Origin: Chryseobacterium flavum
Lineage (GTDB): Bacteria > Bacteroidota > Bacteroidia > Flavobacteriales > Weeksellaceae
Direction: 5' to 3'
Assembly (NCBI RefSeq): GCF_003385595.1
Contig: NZ_QNUE01000004.1
Span: forward strand, 278,490-342,489
DNA: 64,000 nucleotides
Shown here piece by piece: positions 17,486 to 26,660 of this stretch. The stretch's first letter is position 1; each line of letters opens with the position of its first letter. The translations under genes were made by a program, and so were the position numbers. Below the pieces are notes generated by a model that was given only the letters and a program-made list of their open reading frames with translations, did not search any database and was not told the origin of the DNA.

Positions 17486-19096
17486 ATGCACGAACAACTA
17501 CTTTTAATACTGGGGCTTTTATTACTCGTCATGATGCTGGTGATGCTGGCACAGCGGATTAAAATTGCTTATCCTATTTTTCTGGTGCTTGCCGGATTAG
17601 GGATCAGTATGATTCCCGGCGTACCTGTTTTAAAACTGGATCCGGAGATTATATTTCTAATTTTTTTACCACCTCTTTTATATGAAGCGGCCTGGTATAC
17701 CTCATGGAATGATTTCTGGAAATGGAAACGTACCATTAGTCTGCTTGCTTTTGGTCTCGTATTTCTGACTTCCCTGGTGGTTGCCTATACTTCGCAGATG
17801 CTGATCCCGGGATTCACTCTGGCATTGGGCTTTTTATTGGGGGGAATTGTTTCTCCTCCGGATGCGGTTGCTGCCACTACCGTTTTGAAAGGACTGAAAG
17901 TTCCCAAACGTACCATTGCTATACTGGAAGGGGAAAGCCTGATTAATGATGCCTCTTCACTGATTGTTTTCAGGTTTGCGCTGGCTGCTGTGATGACGGG
18001 AGCTTTTTCAATGCATGAAGCAACAGGGCAGTTTTTTCTGGTAGCAGGAATGGGAATTGTAGTAGGAATCGCCGGAGCTCATATTTTCTATGCTATTCAC
18101 CGGTTTTTGCCTACAACACCGGCGATTGATGCTGCTATTACGGTAATTACCCCTTATATCCTGTTTCTTTCCGCAGAACATTTTCATTTTTCGGGGGTAA
18201 TGGCAGTGGTGAGCGGAGGATTATTTATGTCTTTCCGTGCGCATGAAATCTTCAAAACCGGAACCACAAGAATTAATATGACAGGGGTCTGGAACACCCT
18301 GATTTTCGTAATGAACGCCTTGGTTTTTGTACTGATAGGTCTTGAACTTCCCGATATTATCAATGGACTGGGTGAAACTTCATTAATAGAAGGAATAAAA
18401 TATGGATTAATTATAAGCCTGATTGTTATTGCAGTACGTCTGTTGTGGATTTACCCCGTAGCTCATCTTCCCAGATGGCTCAGTGAAAAAGCCCGCCGGG
18501 ATCCAAGCCCGGGATGGAAAAACCCTTTAATTATAGGCTGGGCAGGTATGAGGGGAGTGGTTTCACTGGCAACTGCCCTTTCAATTCCGGTTATGATGAA
18601 TGAACAGTCAGAATTTCCAATGAGAAATCTGATCATTTTTATCACATTTGTCGTGATTTTTGTGACATTGGTATTTCAGGGGTTGACATTGCCTTTAATT
18701 ATTAAACTGACAAAAATCGGGGAAATAGACCCTATTCTTCCTTCCCATGAACAGCAGGCCGGAATCCAGATGAGACTGGACAGACTTGCCGTTCATAAAC
18801 TTGATAAAGAATACCATGAAGCAGTGAACAGTAATAACCTGCTTGAAAATCTTAAAAAAACTTTGGAAAGTGATATTAAACTTCATCAGAATCATTTAAG
18901 CTCTATTGAGATGTGTACCAACAGGCAAAATGATATGGCAGAATACCATAAAGTGATGCTGGACATAATTGCCTTACAGAGAAAAGAACTTTTTAAAATG
19001 AAACGTGAAAAGCTCTTCAGTGATGATGAGATCAGAAAAGCAGAATCGCAGCTGGATCTGAATGAACTGAAAATTACAGGAAACAAACATTTGTAG
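17486..19096 (+). CDS. Na+/H+ antiporter, CPA1 family
   Basis: This 536-residue inner-membrane protein has about twelve transmembrane helices in residues 1-415. The sequences GGIVSPPDAVAATTVLKGL, GESLINDASSLIVFRFA and GWAGMRGVVSLATALSIP are conserved in the NhaP/CPA1 group; the LINDASS aspartate is the ion-binding residue. A hydrophilic, coiled-coil-prone C-terminal tail (about 420-536) is presumably cytoplasmic and regulatory. The protein should exchange Na+ or K+ for H+. Confidence 0.92.
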   Translation: MHEQLLLILGLLLLVMMLVMLAQRIKIAYPIFLVLAGLGISMIPGVPVLKLDPEIIFLIFLPPLLYEAAWYTSWNDFWKWKRTISLLAFGLVFLTSLVVAYTSQMLIPGFTLALGFLLGGIVSPPDAVAATTVLKGLKVPKRTIAILEGESLINDASSLIVFRFALAAVMTGAFSMHEATGQFFLVAGMGIVVGIAGAHIFYAIHRFLPTTPAIDAAITVITPYILFLSAEHFHFSGVMAVVSGGLFMSFRAHEIFKTGTTRINMTGVWNTLIFVMNALVFVLIGLELPDIINGLGETSLIEGIKYGLIISLIVIAVRLLWIYPVAHLPRWLSEKARRDPSPGWKNPLIIGWAGMRGVVSLATALSIPVMMNEQSEFPMRNLIIFITFVVIFVTLVFQGLTLPLIIKLTKIGEIDPILPSHEQQAGIQMRLDRLAVHKLDKEYHEAVNSNNLLENLKKTLESDIKLHQNHLSSIEMCTNRQNDMAEYHKVMLDIIALQRKELFKMKREKLFSDDEIRKAESQLDLNELKITGNKHL

Positions 19097-19237
19097 GAGT
19101 TATACATACAAGTTGGTGAGGGTATTAAAAGTGCCATTATTGAGATTTGGGATACAGGTTTGAACGTACAAAAGATTATGACTTTACGAATTCTTTTTTC
19201 TTTTACCTTTTCACAACAACCATAAACATTGAACAAA

Positions 19238-19549
19238 ATGAAAACATTACATTTTTTAGTGATTGGAAAGAACCAGGAAATTCTTGATACTTTAAAAAAA
19301 ATTATAGAAAATAATGAAGGCTGGACAGCAGAAATACAAAGTGATGAAAACTTCTGCTATGATTATATAAAAAATAATACGGTGGACATAGTCCTTTTAA
19401 GCTCCGGCTTAGAAGATGATTTTGAGAAAGATATAAAAATATTTTGTGCCGGTCTGGATAAAGAAGTTAAAGTAATTGATCATTATGGAGGAGGAAGCGG
19501 ACTTTTAAAGAACGAAGTTTACAGTCTTTTTCCTAATTTGCAGAGGTAA
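19238..19549 (+). CDS. Small receiver-like protein of unknown function
   Basis: This is a protein of 103 residues starting at the ATG at 19238; an earlier in-frame TTG is less likely. The pattern FLVIGKNQEILDTLKKII, followed by VDIVLLSSGL and VKVIDHYGGGSGLL, resembles the alternating beta-alpha order of a CheY-type receiver. The usual phosphoacceptor Asp and acidic pair are not clearly present, so phosphorylation is doubtful. It lies 10 bp before a Crp/Fnr regulator, suggesting a shared transcript. The function is unknown. Confidence 0.6.
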   Translation: MKTLHFLVIGKNQEILDTLKKIIENNEGWTAEIQSDENFCYDYIKNNTVDIVLLSSGLEDDFEKDIKIFCAGLDKEVKVIDHYGGGSGLLKNEVYSLFPNLQR

Positions 19550-19559
19550 ACTCTGCATT

Positions 19560-20144
19560 ATGTTTGAAAATATCATCAGAAATATTACCCGGTTCATCTC
19601 CATCACTCCGGAAGAAGAGAAAGTTTTTACAGATCTGCTGGTCTGTCAGTCGTTTCCCAAGAAAACAGTGTTACTGAGGGAAGGAGAGATTTGCCAGTTT
19701 GAAGGGTATATTCAGAAAGGATGCCTGAGAATGTATTGTCTGGATGATGATGGCACAGAAGTTACCCTTCTTTTTGCTATTGAAGACTGGTGGATCAGCG
19801 ATATCGCATCATTCCAGGAACAGAAGCCTTCTAAAGTTTTTATCGAAACACTGGAAGATTCGGAAATCTATATGCTGAACCCGGCAACAAAAGAGAAATT
19901 ACTGCAGGAAGTTCCAAAATTCGAAAGAGTTTTCAGAATGTTGGTCCAAAGGAATCTTACTACCCTGCAAAGCAGATTGGTAGATACCATTTCCAAAACG
20001 GCATCCGACAGATATCTGGAATTTATCAAAGTATACCCTTCCATTCCGCCAAGGGTAGCACAATATTATATCGCTTCCTACCTTGGGGTTTCAAAAGAAT
20101 TTGTGAGCACCATCAGAAAACGTCTTGCCTCAAAAGAAAAGTAA
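19560..20144 (+). CDS. Crp/Fnr-family transcriptional regulator
   Basis: This 194-residue protein has an N-terminal cyclic-nucleotide-binding-like beta-roll (about 20-115; LREGEICQFEGYIQKGCLRMY) and a C-terminal helix-turn-helix (about 150-190; VAQYYIASYLGVSKEFVSTIRKRL). It is of the common Bacteroidota type in which the residues for cAMP phosphate binding are not retained, so the effector is unknown. It is probably transcribed with the small receiver-like gene just upstream. Confidence 0.88.
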   Translation: MFENIIRNITRFISITPEEEKVFTDLLVCQSFPKKTVLLREGEICQFEGYIQKGCLRMYCLDDDGTEVTLLFAIEDWWISDIASFQEQKPSKVFIETLEDSEIYMLNPATKEKLLQEVPKFERVFRMLVQRNLTTLQSRLVDTISKTASDRYLEFIKVYPSIPPRVAQYYIASYLGVSKEFVSTIRKRLASKEK

Positions 20145-20208
20145 GCTTCAGGTCTTAAACTCTCTTCTTAGTTTTGTTAACTCAAAGATCAACAGTAATA
20201 AAACAGTG

Positions 20209-20274
20209 AGATTCCTACAGAATGACATACTGTATGGATAGAAAAGCGTATTATTTGTCATTCCGTAGGAATCT
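20209..20274. repeat. Intergenic inverted repeat with 19-bp arms
   Basis: AGATTCCTACAGAATGACA (20209-20227) and TGTCATTCCGTAGGAATCT (20256-20274) are complementary at 18 of 19 positions, with a 28-bp spacer. It looks like a mobile palindromic (REP-like) intergenic repeat. Confidence 0.6.
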
Positions 20275-20419
20275 AAGTATAGCCATTCTTAAACTAACGA
20301 TCCCAAAAACTGCCAAGTCTTGAACTTTCACAAACGTGTTACTTTTATTCTATAACAGAGTGTAAATAACGACCTGAGAAAATGGAGCGTTAAAAAAAAT
20401 GACTCTGTGAACGTTAAGA

Positions 20420-20572
20420 AAACTCGTATGTTTGAGTGCGGACGAAATCGTGATGATAAATATATATTGCTTCCGCACGAGTTTAGAGTTTTTAGAGAAC
20501 AGATTTCATTTTTAGCGGAAGTTTCTAAGTATTGAACTTTTGGTTCATTTTGCTTCAAGGCAAAAGAACAGG
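20420..20572. repeat. Structured noncoding segment, possible dispersed element
   Basis: AAACTCGT (20420-20427) plus TGCGGA (20437-20442) pair together with TCCGCACGAGTTT (20472-20484), giving a long hairpin with a 9-base bulge. Further on, TTTTGC-TTCAAG-GCAAAA flanked by GTTC/GAAC forms a second hairpin ending at about 20572. I see no coding potential in 20145-20650, so this 500-bp gap seems to consist of repeats. Its function is unknown. Confidence 0.4.
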
Positions 20573-20652
20573 AAAATATTTAATCATTAAAATTATATAA
20601 TCAAACTCCCGGATACAAAAATTTCCTGAATTTTTTTGCTTTACAGTCATTT

Positions 20653-20697
20653 ATTAAACTAGTTAAATGTGCAGGGTTTCTGATCTCTCTAAATTTG
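20653..20697 (+). promoter_or_regulatory. ACTAGT operator and promoter of the pirin gene
   Basis: ATTAAACTAGTTAAAT (20653-20668) is identical to the 16 bp at 13923-13938. Its centre lies 29.5 bp from the -7 element TAAATTTG (20690-20697), against 30 bp at the other site. The same factor is therefore expected to bind both. The pirin start codon follows at 20730. Confidence 0.65.
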
Positions 20698-20729
20698 TCC
20701 TGTCAAACAAGAACAAACAACAATCTGAT

Positions 20730-21605
20730 ATGGACAGAAAAGATTTTTTAAAGAAAGGATTATTGGGGACAGGGATGTTTGTGGCCTCGGCTTCTCTGGC
20801 GAGCGCTATGAAAAATGAGATTGACGAGATCGAACCATTAGAACCGATCGGATACAATCATCTTCCCAATACAGAATCAAAAATAAAAGAAAACTCTGTC
20901 ATCCACAGAGCAGACTCAAGAGGAAAAGCAGATCACGGATGGCTGTTGAGCAACCATACTTTCAGTTTTGCTAATTACTATAATCCTGAAAGAATGCATT
21001 TTGGGGTACTGAGAGTCCTGAATGACGATAAAGTGGAAGCAGGAAGAGGTTTCGGAACTCACCCTCACGACAATATGGAGATCATCAGTATTCCTTTGGA
21101 GGGCGATCTTGAACATAAAGACAGCATGGGAAATACAGCGGTGATCAGAAGCGGAGATATTCAGGTGATGAGTGCCGGAACAGGAATTATGCACAGTGAG
21201 TTCAATAAAAACAGCGATAAGCTTGTAAAATTCCTCCAGATCTGGATTTACCCGAAAAAAAGAAATGTGACACCAAGATATGACCAGATTACTTTAGACA
21301 AAACAAAAGGTCATAATGAATTTCAACAGATTCTTTCTCCCAATGCAGATGATGAAGGGGTATGGATACACCAGGATGCATGGTTTCATATAGGAACCTT
21401 TGACCAGAATAAAGAAACATTGTATCAGATCAGAAAAAAAGGAAATGGAGTGTATGCTTTCATTCTTAAGGGAAGTGCGGAAATAGGCGGAGAAACTTTG
21501 GAAGAGCGTGATGGGTTTGGAGTCTGGGACATCCGGGATATCAATATCAAAACTCTTAAAGAAGATACGGAAATTCTTTTGATGGAAGTGCCTATGACTC
21601 TTTAA
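20730..21605 (+). CDS. Pirin-family bicupin protein with an export-like leader
   Basis: This 291-residue protein has the pirin N-terminal domain signature (GFGTHPHDNMEIISI, HSEFNKN) with the iron-binding His residues and a conserved C-terminal cupin. Bacterial pirins often act as quercetinase-like dioxygenases or redox sensors. The start is placed at the ATG at 20730 because the upstream in-frame ATG lies before the -7 element. The first 30 residues (MDRKDFLKKGLLGTGMFVAS, then ASLASA) look like a Tat-type leader with RK in place of RR, which is unusual for a pirin. It is a single-gene unit under the ACTAGT operator. Confidence 0.88.
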   Translation: MDRKDFLKKGLLGTGMFVASASLASAMKNEIDEIEPLEPIGYNHLPNTESKIKENSVIHRADSRGKADHGWLLSNHTFSFANYYNPERMHFGVLRVLNDDKVEAGRGFGTHPHDNMEIISIPLEGDLEHKDSMGNTAVIRSGDIQVMSAGTGIMHSEFNKNSDKLVKFLQIWIYPKKRNVTPRYDQITLDKTKGHNEFQQILSPNADDEGVWIHQDAWFHIGTFDQNKETLYQIRKKGNGVYAFILKGSAEIGGETLEERDGFGVWDIRDINIKTLKEDTEILLMEVPMTL

Positions 21606-21696
21606 TATTTAATATGACTGAAAGTCTTTTGAATGGCTGATGTCATTTCAAAATAAAAGAAATAATGAACTTAGTTTCATTAATATTGTTGATTTC

Positions 21697-21723
21697 AGCC
21701 TCCTTTTATAGGGGGCTTTTTTG
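21697..21723 (+). terminator. Rho-independent terminator after pirin
   Basis: AGCCTCC (21697-21703) pairs with GGGGGCT (21711-21717), with one G-T pair, and is followed by seven T. Between it and the next gene (21724-21942) I see no further feature. Confidence 0.7.
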
Positions 21724-21942
21724 TATAAAATTTATAATTGTATATTAACAGTCCATTTATTTAGATGCAACGGGTTAAATATTTTTTAAAATTCTGAGAT
21801 GCAAAGAACTGATAGATATTCCAATACTTTATATTTTTAGAATATAGTTTTTGTTTTTTCTTTCCTTAAGCTCCCGCCCTCAATTGATTTGTAATGTCAA
21901 AAAAAATCCCGATTTTTGCACTCCTTCAATAAACCAGAGTTC

Positions 21943-24066
21943 ATGAAATTATGTATTGCCGAGAAACCCAGTGTTGCCAGAGATATCGCCAAAGTATTGG
22001 GCGCTACCACGCCTAAGCAGGGCTATATGGAAGGAAACGGCTATTGCGTGACATGGACGTTCGGACATCTTTGCACCCTGAAAGAACCTCACGATTACAG
22101 TCCCCAGTTCAAATCCTGGAATCTTTTTTCACTGCCGATTATTCCTAACAGTTTTGGAATCAAGCTGATCCCGAATAAAGGGGTGGAAACCCAGTTTAAA
22201 GTTATTGAAAAATTAGTAGAAGAATGTGATGAAGTCATTAACTGCGGGGATGCCGGGCAGGAAGGAGAACTTATTCAGCGCTGGGTATTGCAGAAAGCAA
22301 AATGTAACAAACCGGTTCAGCGTTTATGGATTTCTTCATTGACGGAAGATGCGATCAGGGAGGGTTTTGCAAGCCTGAAACCTGCGGAGGATTATAAAAA
22401 TCTGTATCTGGCCGGAAACGCCAGAGCGATAGGAGATTGGTTACTGGGAATCAATGCGACGAGGCTTTTTACCAAGAAATTTGGAGGAAATAAAGCTGTT
22501 CTTTCCATTGGAAGGGTTCAGACTCCCACACTGGCAATGCTGGTTCAGCGTCAGAAAGAAATTGATGCCTTTACCACAGAAGAATACTGGGAGCTGAAAA
22601 CCAGATATCGGGACGTCCTTTTCAGTGCAGCGATTGATCGTTTAAAAACATTGGAACGTGCAGAAAAAGGGCTTGAATACCTTAAAGTAAATCCATTCGA
22701 AATTGTTTCTTTCGAGATTAAAGAAGGAAAAGAAAAGAATCCACGGCTTTTTGATCTGACAGGACTTCAGGTGGAAGCCAATAAAAAATACGGATACTCT
22801 GCGGAAAATACATTGAATTATGTGCAAAGTCTTTATGAAAAGAAACATGTCACCTATCCGCGTGTTGATACCACTTATTTATCAGATAGTTTATATCCGA
22901 AAATAGCTGGGATTCTTCAAAAGATGTATCCTTATCAGGACCTGATTGCCCCGTTGCTTGAAGCTCCGATTCCAAAATCAAAAGCTGTTTTCGACGATAC
23001 CAAAGTAACCGATCACCATGCTATCATTCCTACAGAAATTCCGCCTTCTCAGAATCTGAGCAGGGAAGAAAAGCTGATTTATGACCTGATTGCAAAACGT
23101 TTCATTGCAGTGTTCTACCCGGAATGTAAAATTTCAAATACATTGGTAGAAGGAAAAGTAGGAACCATTCCTTTCAAAACAAGTGGAAGGCAGGTTCTTG
23201 AAGCAGGATGGAGAGCCGTTTATGCTAAAGAACCCAAAGAAGAAAACACCGATAAGGAAAAAGAAAAAGAGGAAGAACAGACCATTCCTGAATTTATTGT
23301 AGGAGAAACCGGCCCACACGATCCAATGATCCATCAGGGAAAAACCACTCCTCCAAAACCATATACCGAAGCAACATTGCTGAGAGCTATGGAAACGGCC
23401 GGAAAACAGGTTGAAGATGAGGAGCTGCGTGAGATGCTGAAAAACAATGGTATCGGAAGACCTTCCACCCGTGCCAACATCATTGAAACCCTTTTCAAAA
23501 GGAAATACATCGAGAAGAAAAGAAAAAATCTGATTGCTACCCAAACCGGAATCCAGCTGATTGATACCATTGAGGACGAACTGTTAAAAAGTCCTGAACT
23601 GACAGGAGAATGGGAATCTAAACTCCGTAAAATTGAAAAAGGCGAGTATGAAGCCAATCTTTTCAAAGAAGAACTGATCCAGATGGTTACAGAGCTTACG
23701 GAAAAAGTAGTATACGGAAAAGGAAAAGTAATTACCCTTCAGGAAGAGGAAAAAGAGGTGAAGGAAAAGAAAAAAAGAGAACCTGCACAGAAAAAAGAAC
23801 TACAGTCCTGGGAAGAAACAAAATGTCCGAAATGTAAAGAGCATAACCTGATCAAAGGAAAAACCGCAGTTGGATGTTCTGATTTCAAAAACTGCGGCTT
23901 TAAAATTACTTTTGAGATTTTTGGTAAAAAACTATCGGATAAACAGCTTTTAGACCTGGTTTTAAAGGGAAAAACATCCAGGCTGAAAGGGTTTACTACT
24001 CATCCGGGAGAACTTACAGAAGGTGTTTTGACTTTGAATGATGATTTTCAGGTACAACTTAGCTAG
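21943..24066 (+). CDS. topB: DNA topoisomerase III (type IA)
   Basis: This enzyme relaxes and decatenates DNA by passing strands through a transient single-strand break. The start at 21943 (MKLCIAEKPSVARDI) gives the usual Toprim opening and a 707-residue protein; an in-frame ATG nine codons earlier adds a non-homologous tail. The Toprim acidic motif is GDAGQEGE (102-109), where many homologues have DADREGE. The catalytic Tyr is Tyr305 in VTYPRVDT. The C-terminus has a CxxC...C...C zinc-ribbon-like segment (CPKC, GCSDFKNCGF) and a final topoisomerase-associated domain. No conjugation genes are adjacent, so this is taken as a chromosomal copy. Confidence 0.95.
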   Translation: MKLCIAEKPSVARDIAKVLGATTPKQGYMEGNGYCVTWTFGHLCTLKEPHDYSPQFKSWNLFSLPIIPNSFGIKLIPNKGVETQFKVIEKLVEECDEVINCGDAGQEGELIQRWVLQKAKCNKPVQRLWISSLTEDAIREGFASLKPAEDYKNLYLAGNARAIGDWLLGINATRLFTKKFGGNKAVLSIGRVQTPTLAMLVQRQKEIDAFTTEEYWELKTRYRDVLFSAAIDRLKTLERAEKGLEYLKVNPFEIVSFEIKEGKEKNPRLFDLTGLQVEANKKYGYSAENTLNYVQSLYEKKHVTYPRVDTTYLSDSLYPKIAGILQKMYPYQDLIAPLLEAPIPKSKAVFDDTKVTDHHAIIPTEIPPSQNLSREEKLIYDLIAKRFIAVFYPECKISNTLVEGKVGTIPFKTSGRQVLEAGWRAVYAKEPKEENTDKEKEKEEEQTIPEFIVGETGPHDPMIHQGKTTPPKPYTEATLLRAMETAGKQVEDEELREMLKNNGIGRPSTRANIIETLFKRKYIEKKRKNLIATQTGIQLIDTIEDELLKSPELTGEWESKLRKIEKGEYEANLFKEELIQMVTELTEKVVYGKGKVITLQEEEKEVKEKKKREPAQKKELQSWEETKCPKCKEHNLIKGKTAVGCSDFKNCGFKITFEIFGKKLSDKQLLDLVLKGKTSRLKGFTTHPGELTEGVLTLNDDFQVQLS

Positions 24067-24120
24067 TGAATAGTAAATTATTCTGAAATTATCCTATCGG
24101 TATAAGTTTAATATATTGCT

Positions 24121-24618
24121 TTATAGTTGTGAAATTTCAACATTGGCTCTTTTCTGCTTGAAAAACTGAAAAACTGATCCAACGATAAAAAGCAGGAAAA
24201 CAATCAGCAGAGTCTGCCCAATTATCGGGTCTTTGATATCTTTGGCTAAAGGATGTTCTATCGGAATCCTTGTGAAAGTCTCATTAATAGTAGGAACTAA
24301 AGATAGAAAAAAGCTGAATGACAATAAAAAATTCTCAAAATACCTGGCTCTACCGACTCCCTGTTTTCTTGAGAAAAGAAAGTACGCAACAGAGATTAAA
24401 CCGATGATAAACAATGAGAATACATGACCAGCGTTGAAACCTCCGTTTTTTGAGATGCCCAATGCGGTAAGTGATGTAATGGCAGTGGCATAAAAGTAAA
24501 CTTTTCCTGATAATTGTGCCAGATTGATTTTACCATATCTGATAAATCCTGTAACAGCCCCGATAAGGGCAGCGATACCAATAATGGTATGAAAAATTCC
24601 TAAACCTGATAAACTCAT
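24121..24618 (-). CDS. Integral membrane protein of unknown function
   Basis: This 165-residue protein has four to five hydrophobic helices (about 5-25, 37-55, 63-85, 95-113, 133-155) and a short basic cytoplasmic tail. I do not recognise a named family with certainty; the spacing of helices recalls small four-helix membrane proteins such as DUF2306 proteins. It stands alone between the convergent topB gene and the AraC-type regulator. Confidence 0.7.
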   Translation of the reverse strand: MSLSGLGIFHTIIGIAALIGAVTGFIRYGKINLAQLSGKVYFYATAITSLTALGISKNGGFNAGHVFSLFIIGLISVAYFLFSRKQGVGRARYFENFLLSFSFFLSLVPTINETFTRIPIEHPLAKDIKDPIIGQTLLIVFLLFIVGSVFQFFKQKRANVEISQL

Positions 24619-24789
24619 ATTGATATTATTTAAAAATTAATACATTCAGTTTCAGAAGCAGGTATATTTTTATTCCCTGAAACTATGGTACAAATTTGCA
24701 ACAGAAACAAAAAAATGATTTTGTGATTTGGTTCAAGTATTTAAGAGTTTGGTTCAACTCTTATTGAAATAAAAAATGTAGGGTTTCAG

Positions 24790-25644
24790 TTATTTTTCTT
24801 TCCGTTCCTGACGATATGCAGATGGGGAGATATTATATTTATCGCTGAAGTTTTTTGTAAAGGTGGCAAGATCATTAAAACCGCATTCATATGCTATATC
24901 GGTAATACGTTCATCTGATATCAGCAGCAATTCGGCGGATTTTTCCAGCTTTTTGTTTCTGATATAGCTGGCAGGAGTATCATTGTAGAGTTTTGCAAAT
25001 TCCCTTTTGAAAGATGATAGACTGAGATTGCTTTGTTCTGCAAGCTGTTCTATGGTGAGCTGTGAAAATAAATTGGCTTCAATGATCTGCTTAAAGGAGT
25101 AAGTGGCTGGAGAGAAAAGCTGTGACAGAATCACTTGAATTGAACCCGCATTCTGTGACTGGGCGAGCAATAGCATGATCTCCTTTAGTTTAAGAATTAA
25201 TATGTCCTCATTAATGAGCGAAGGATTTTCAAAATAAAAAAGCAATCCTTCCACATATTTTTGAATCAGAAAATCATTATTGATTTTCTCGCTTGATTTG
25301 TTTGAAACCGTATGTTCCGGTTTTTGTAATAATAAAGGTAATTCTCTGTCATAGATTCTTTTCAGGATGTCCGGATAGAAAGTAACGATAACGATCTGAC
25401 AGTTATCTTCTGATCTTGAATGCTGAATATGCTTTCCGGAGCTGATACAGTTCAGAAACAGGGAATAATTCGTAGAAATATCAAACTCCTGCTCATCCGT
25501 TTTATATTGGAATTGTCCGTTAATGACATATAGAAAACAGGCTTGCTCCGAAACCGGAAAATCATATCTGAATGGACCTTTCAGATCAATTCTCTGTATC
25601 AGGGTCTTTCCAAACAATTCGTATTTTTTGTAATCATTCAGCAT
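24790..25644 (-). CDS. AraC-family transcriptional regulator
   Basis: This 284-residue protein has an N-terminal cupin-like sensing domain (about 15-120) and a C-terminal AraC DNA-binding domain with two helix-turn-helix motifs (about 185-282). The key segments are TIEQLAEQSNLSLSSFKREFAKLY and ITDIAYECGFNDLATFTKNFSDKYNISPSAYR. It is transcribed away from the thioesterase gene at 25752. The shared intergenic region suggests that it controls itself and perhaps that gene. Confidence 0.9.
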   Translation of the reverse strand: MLNDYKKYELFGKTLIQRIDLKGPFRYDFPVSEQACFLYVINGQFQYKTDEQEFDISTNYSLFLNCISSGKHIQHSRSEDNCQIVIVTFYPDILKRIYDRELPLLLQKPEHTVSNKSSEKINNDFLIQKYVEGLLFYFENPSLINEDILILKLKEIMLLLAQSQNAGSIQVILSQLFSPATYSFKQIIEANLFSQLTIEQLAEQSNLSLSSFKREFAKLYNDTPASYIRNKKLEKSAELLLISDERITDIAYECGFNDLATFTKNFSDKYNISPSAYRQERKEK

Positions 25645-25751
25645 AATGAAGGAAATTTGTTTTTAAATATAAAAGTTTTCTGCCTGGATTTTTACTCTTT
25701 TGATGTTCCCTATTTAAATGAATGTTTAAATTTACATATAAATTGAATTTC

Positions 25752-26174
25752 ATGACACCAGAAAAAAAGAAACTTATCACAGACAGTTTTAACCGTTCGG
25801 AAACTTTACAATTTTATAAAGCTGAACTGCTGGAAGTAGAAACTGATTTTATATCAATGAAAATCCCTAAAATGGAAATGATGACCAGAAAAGCTGGAAT
25901 GTTCAATGGAGCAATGATTGCTTCCTTAGTGGATGTTTCTTCAGGATACGCAGCTGTGAGCCATTATCCTGAAGATTGTTATGTAGTGACGGTTGAATTA
26001 AAGGTGAATTATCTTCGTCCTGCAATGGGAGATGCCCTGGTTTCAAAATCTTATGTCATCAAAGGCGGAGGAAAAATAGTTGTGGTGAGAACGGAAATCT
26101 ATGTTCAGACTGAAGGTTCAGACTCAGAAAGTCATGTAGCGACTTCATTAGTGACCATGATGAAAATAAAATAA
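25752..26174 (+). CDS. PaaI-type hotdog thioesterase
   Basis: This is a hotdog-fold acyl-CoA thioesterase of 140 residues from the ATG at 25752; an in-frame start ten codons upstream is possible. NGAMIASLVDVSSGYAA is the family's substrate-binding helix, with the Asp in the position of the catalytic acid, and VTVELKVNYLRPAMGD is the typical second strand region. The likely role is removal of misdirected or stalled acyl-CoA species, perhaps aromatic ones as for PaaI. It is divergent from the AraC regulator. Confidence 0.85.
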   Translation: MTPEKKKLITDSFNRSETLQFYKAELLEVETDFISMKIPKMEMMTRKAGMFNGAMIASLVDVSSGYAAVSHYPEDCYVVTVELKVNYLRPAMGDALVSKSYVIKGGGKIVVVRTEIYVQTEGSDSESHVATSLVTMMKIK

Positions 26175-26292
26175 GACATTAAGGTAAATACAAGACAAAA
26201 TATCCTTAAATAAAGGGTTTCAAAGAATTATTTTTTTCCGGAATGGAATGGCTTTTGCTCCTTATACTCCATAAACATTAAAAAATAACTCA

Positions 26293-26637
26293 ATGAACTT
26301 AATTATCCGATTATTTGTAACAGCAATTGTAGCTTATCTTTTAACTAAAATCTTACCGGGAGTACACTTTGAAGGATTTTCATCTGCCATTATTTTTGCT
26401 ATTGTGCTTGGGGTTCTTAACATATTTGTAAAACCTATCTTAAGCCTGTTTGGACTTCCGTTAACGATCCTTACTTTAGGATTCTTTGCTTTGGTGATTA
26501 ATGCCGGAATCATCCTGATTGCAGACTATTTCATAGACAGCATGGTAGTAGATGGTTTCTGGTGGGCATTTATCTTCAGTATATTATTGTCAATCGTAAC
26601 TTCTCTGGCGAATTCAATGTTCTCAGATGGAGATTAA
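26293..26637 (+). CDS. Phage-holin-4-superfamily small membrane protein (non-phage)
   Basis: This is a 114-residue protein with four transmembrane helices. The motifs LPGVHFEGF, VLGVLNIFVKPIL, LPLTILTLG and ALVINAGIIL are those of the widespread holin_4_2-like family (YvlD type) that occurs as ordinary chromosomal genes, often linked to envelope stress. There are no phage genes nearby. It is a single-gene unit with its own terminator. Confidence 0.88.
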   Translation: MNLIIRLFVTAIVAYLLTKILPGVHFEGFSSAIIFAIVLGVLNIFVKPILSLFGLPLTILTLGFFALVINAGIILIADYFIDSMVVDGFWWAFIFSILLSIVTSLANSMFSDGD

Positions 26638-26660
26638 TTGATGTATCAATACAATTCATA

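Noticed and set aside
23134..23666. Long antisense open frames within topB
   Set aside because: They are antisense shadows of lysine/glutamate-rich coding sequence, giving Phe-rich nonsense peptides.
21943..24066. topB as marker of an integrative conjugative element
   Set aside because: No tra, relaxase, integrase or att-like repeats were found around it; housekeeping genes flank it.
26293..26637. Prophage holin
   Set aside because: The family name is misleading; the gene is a common chromosomal small membrane protein with no phage genes nearby.
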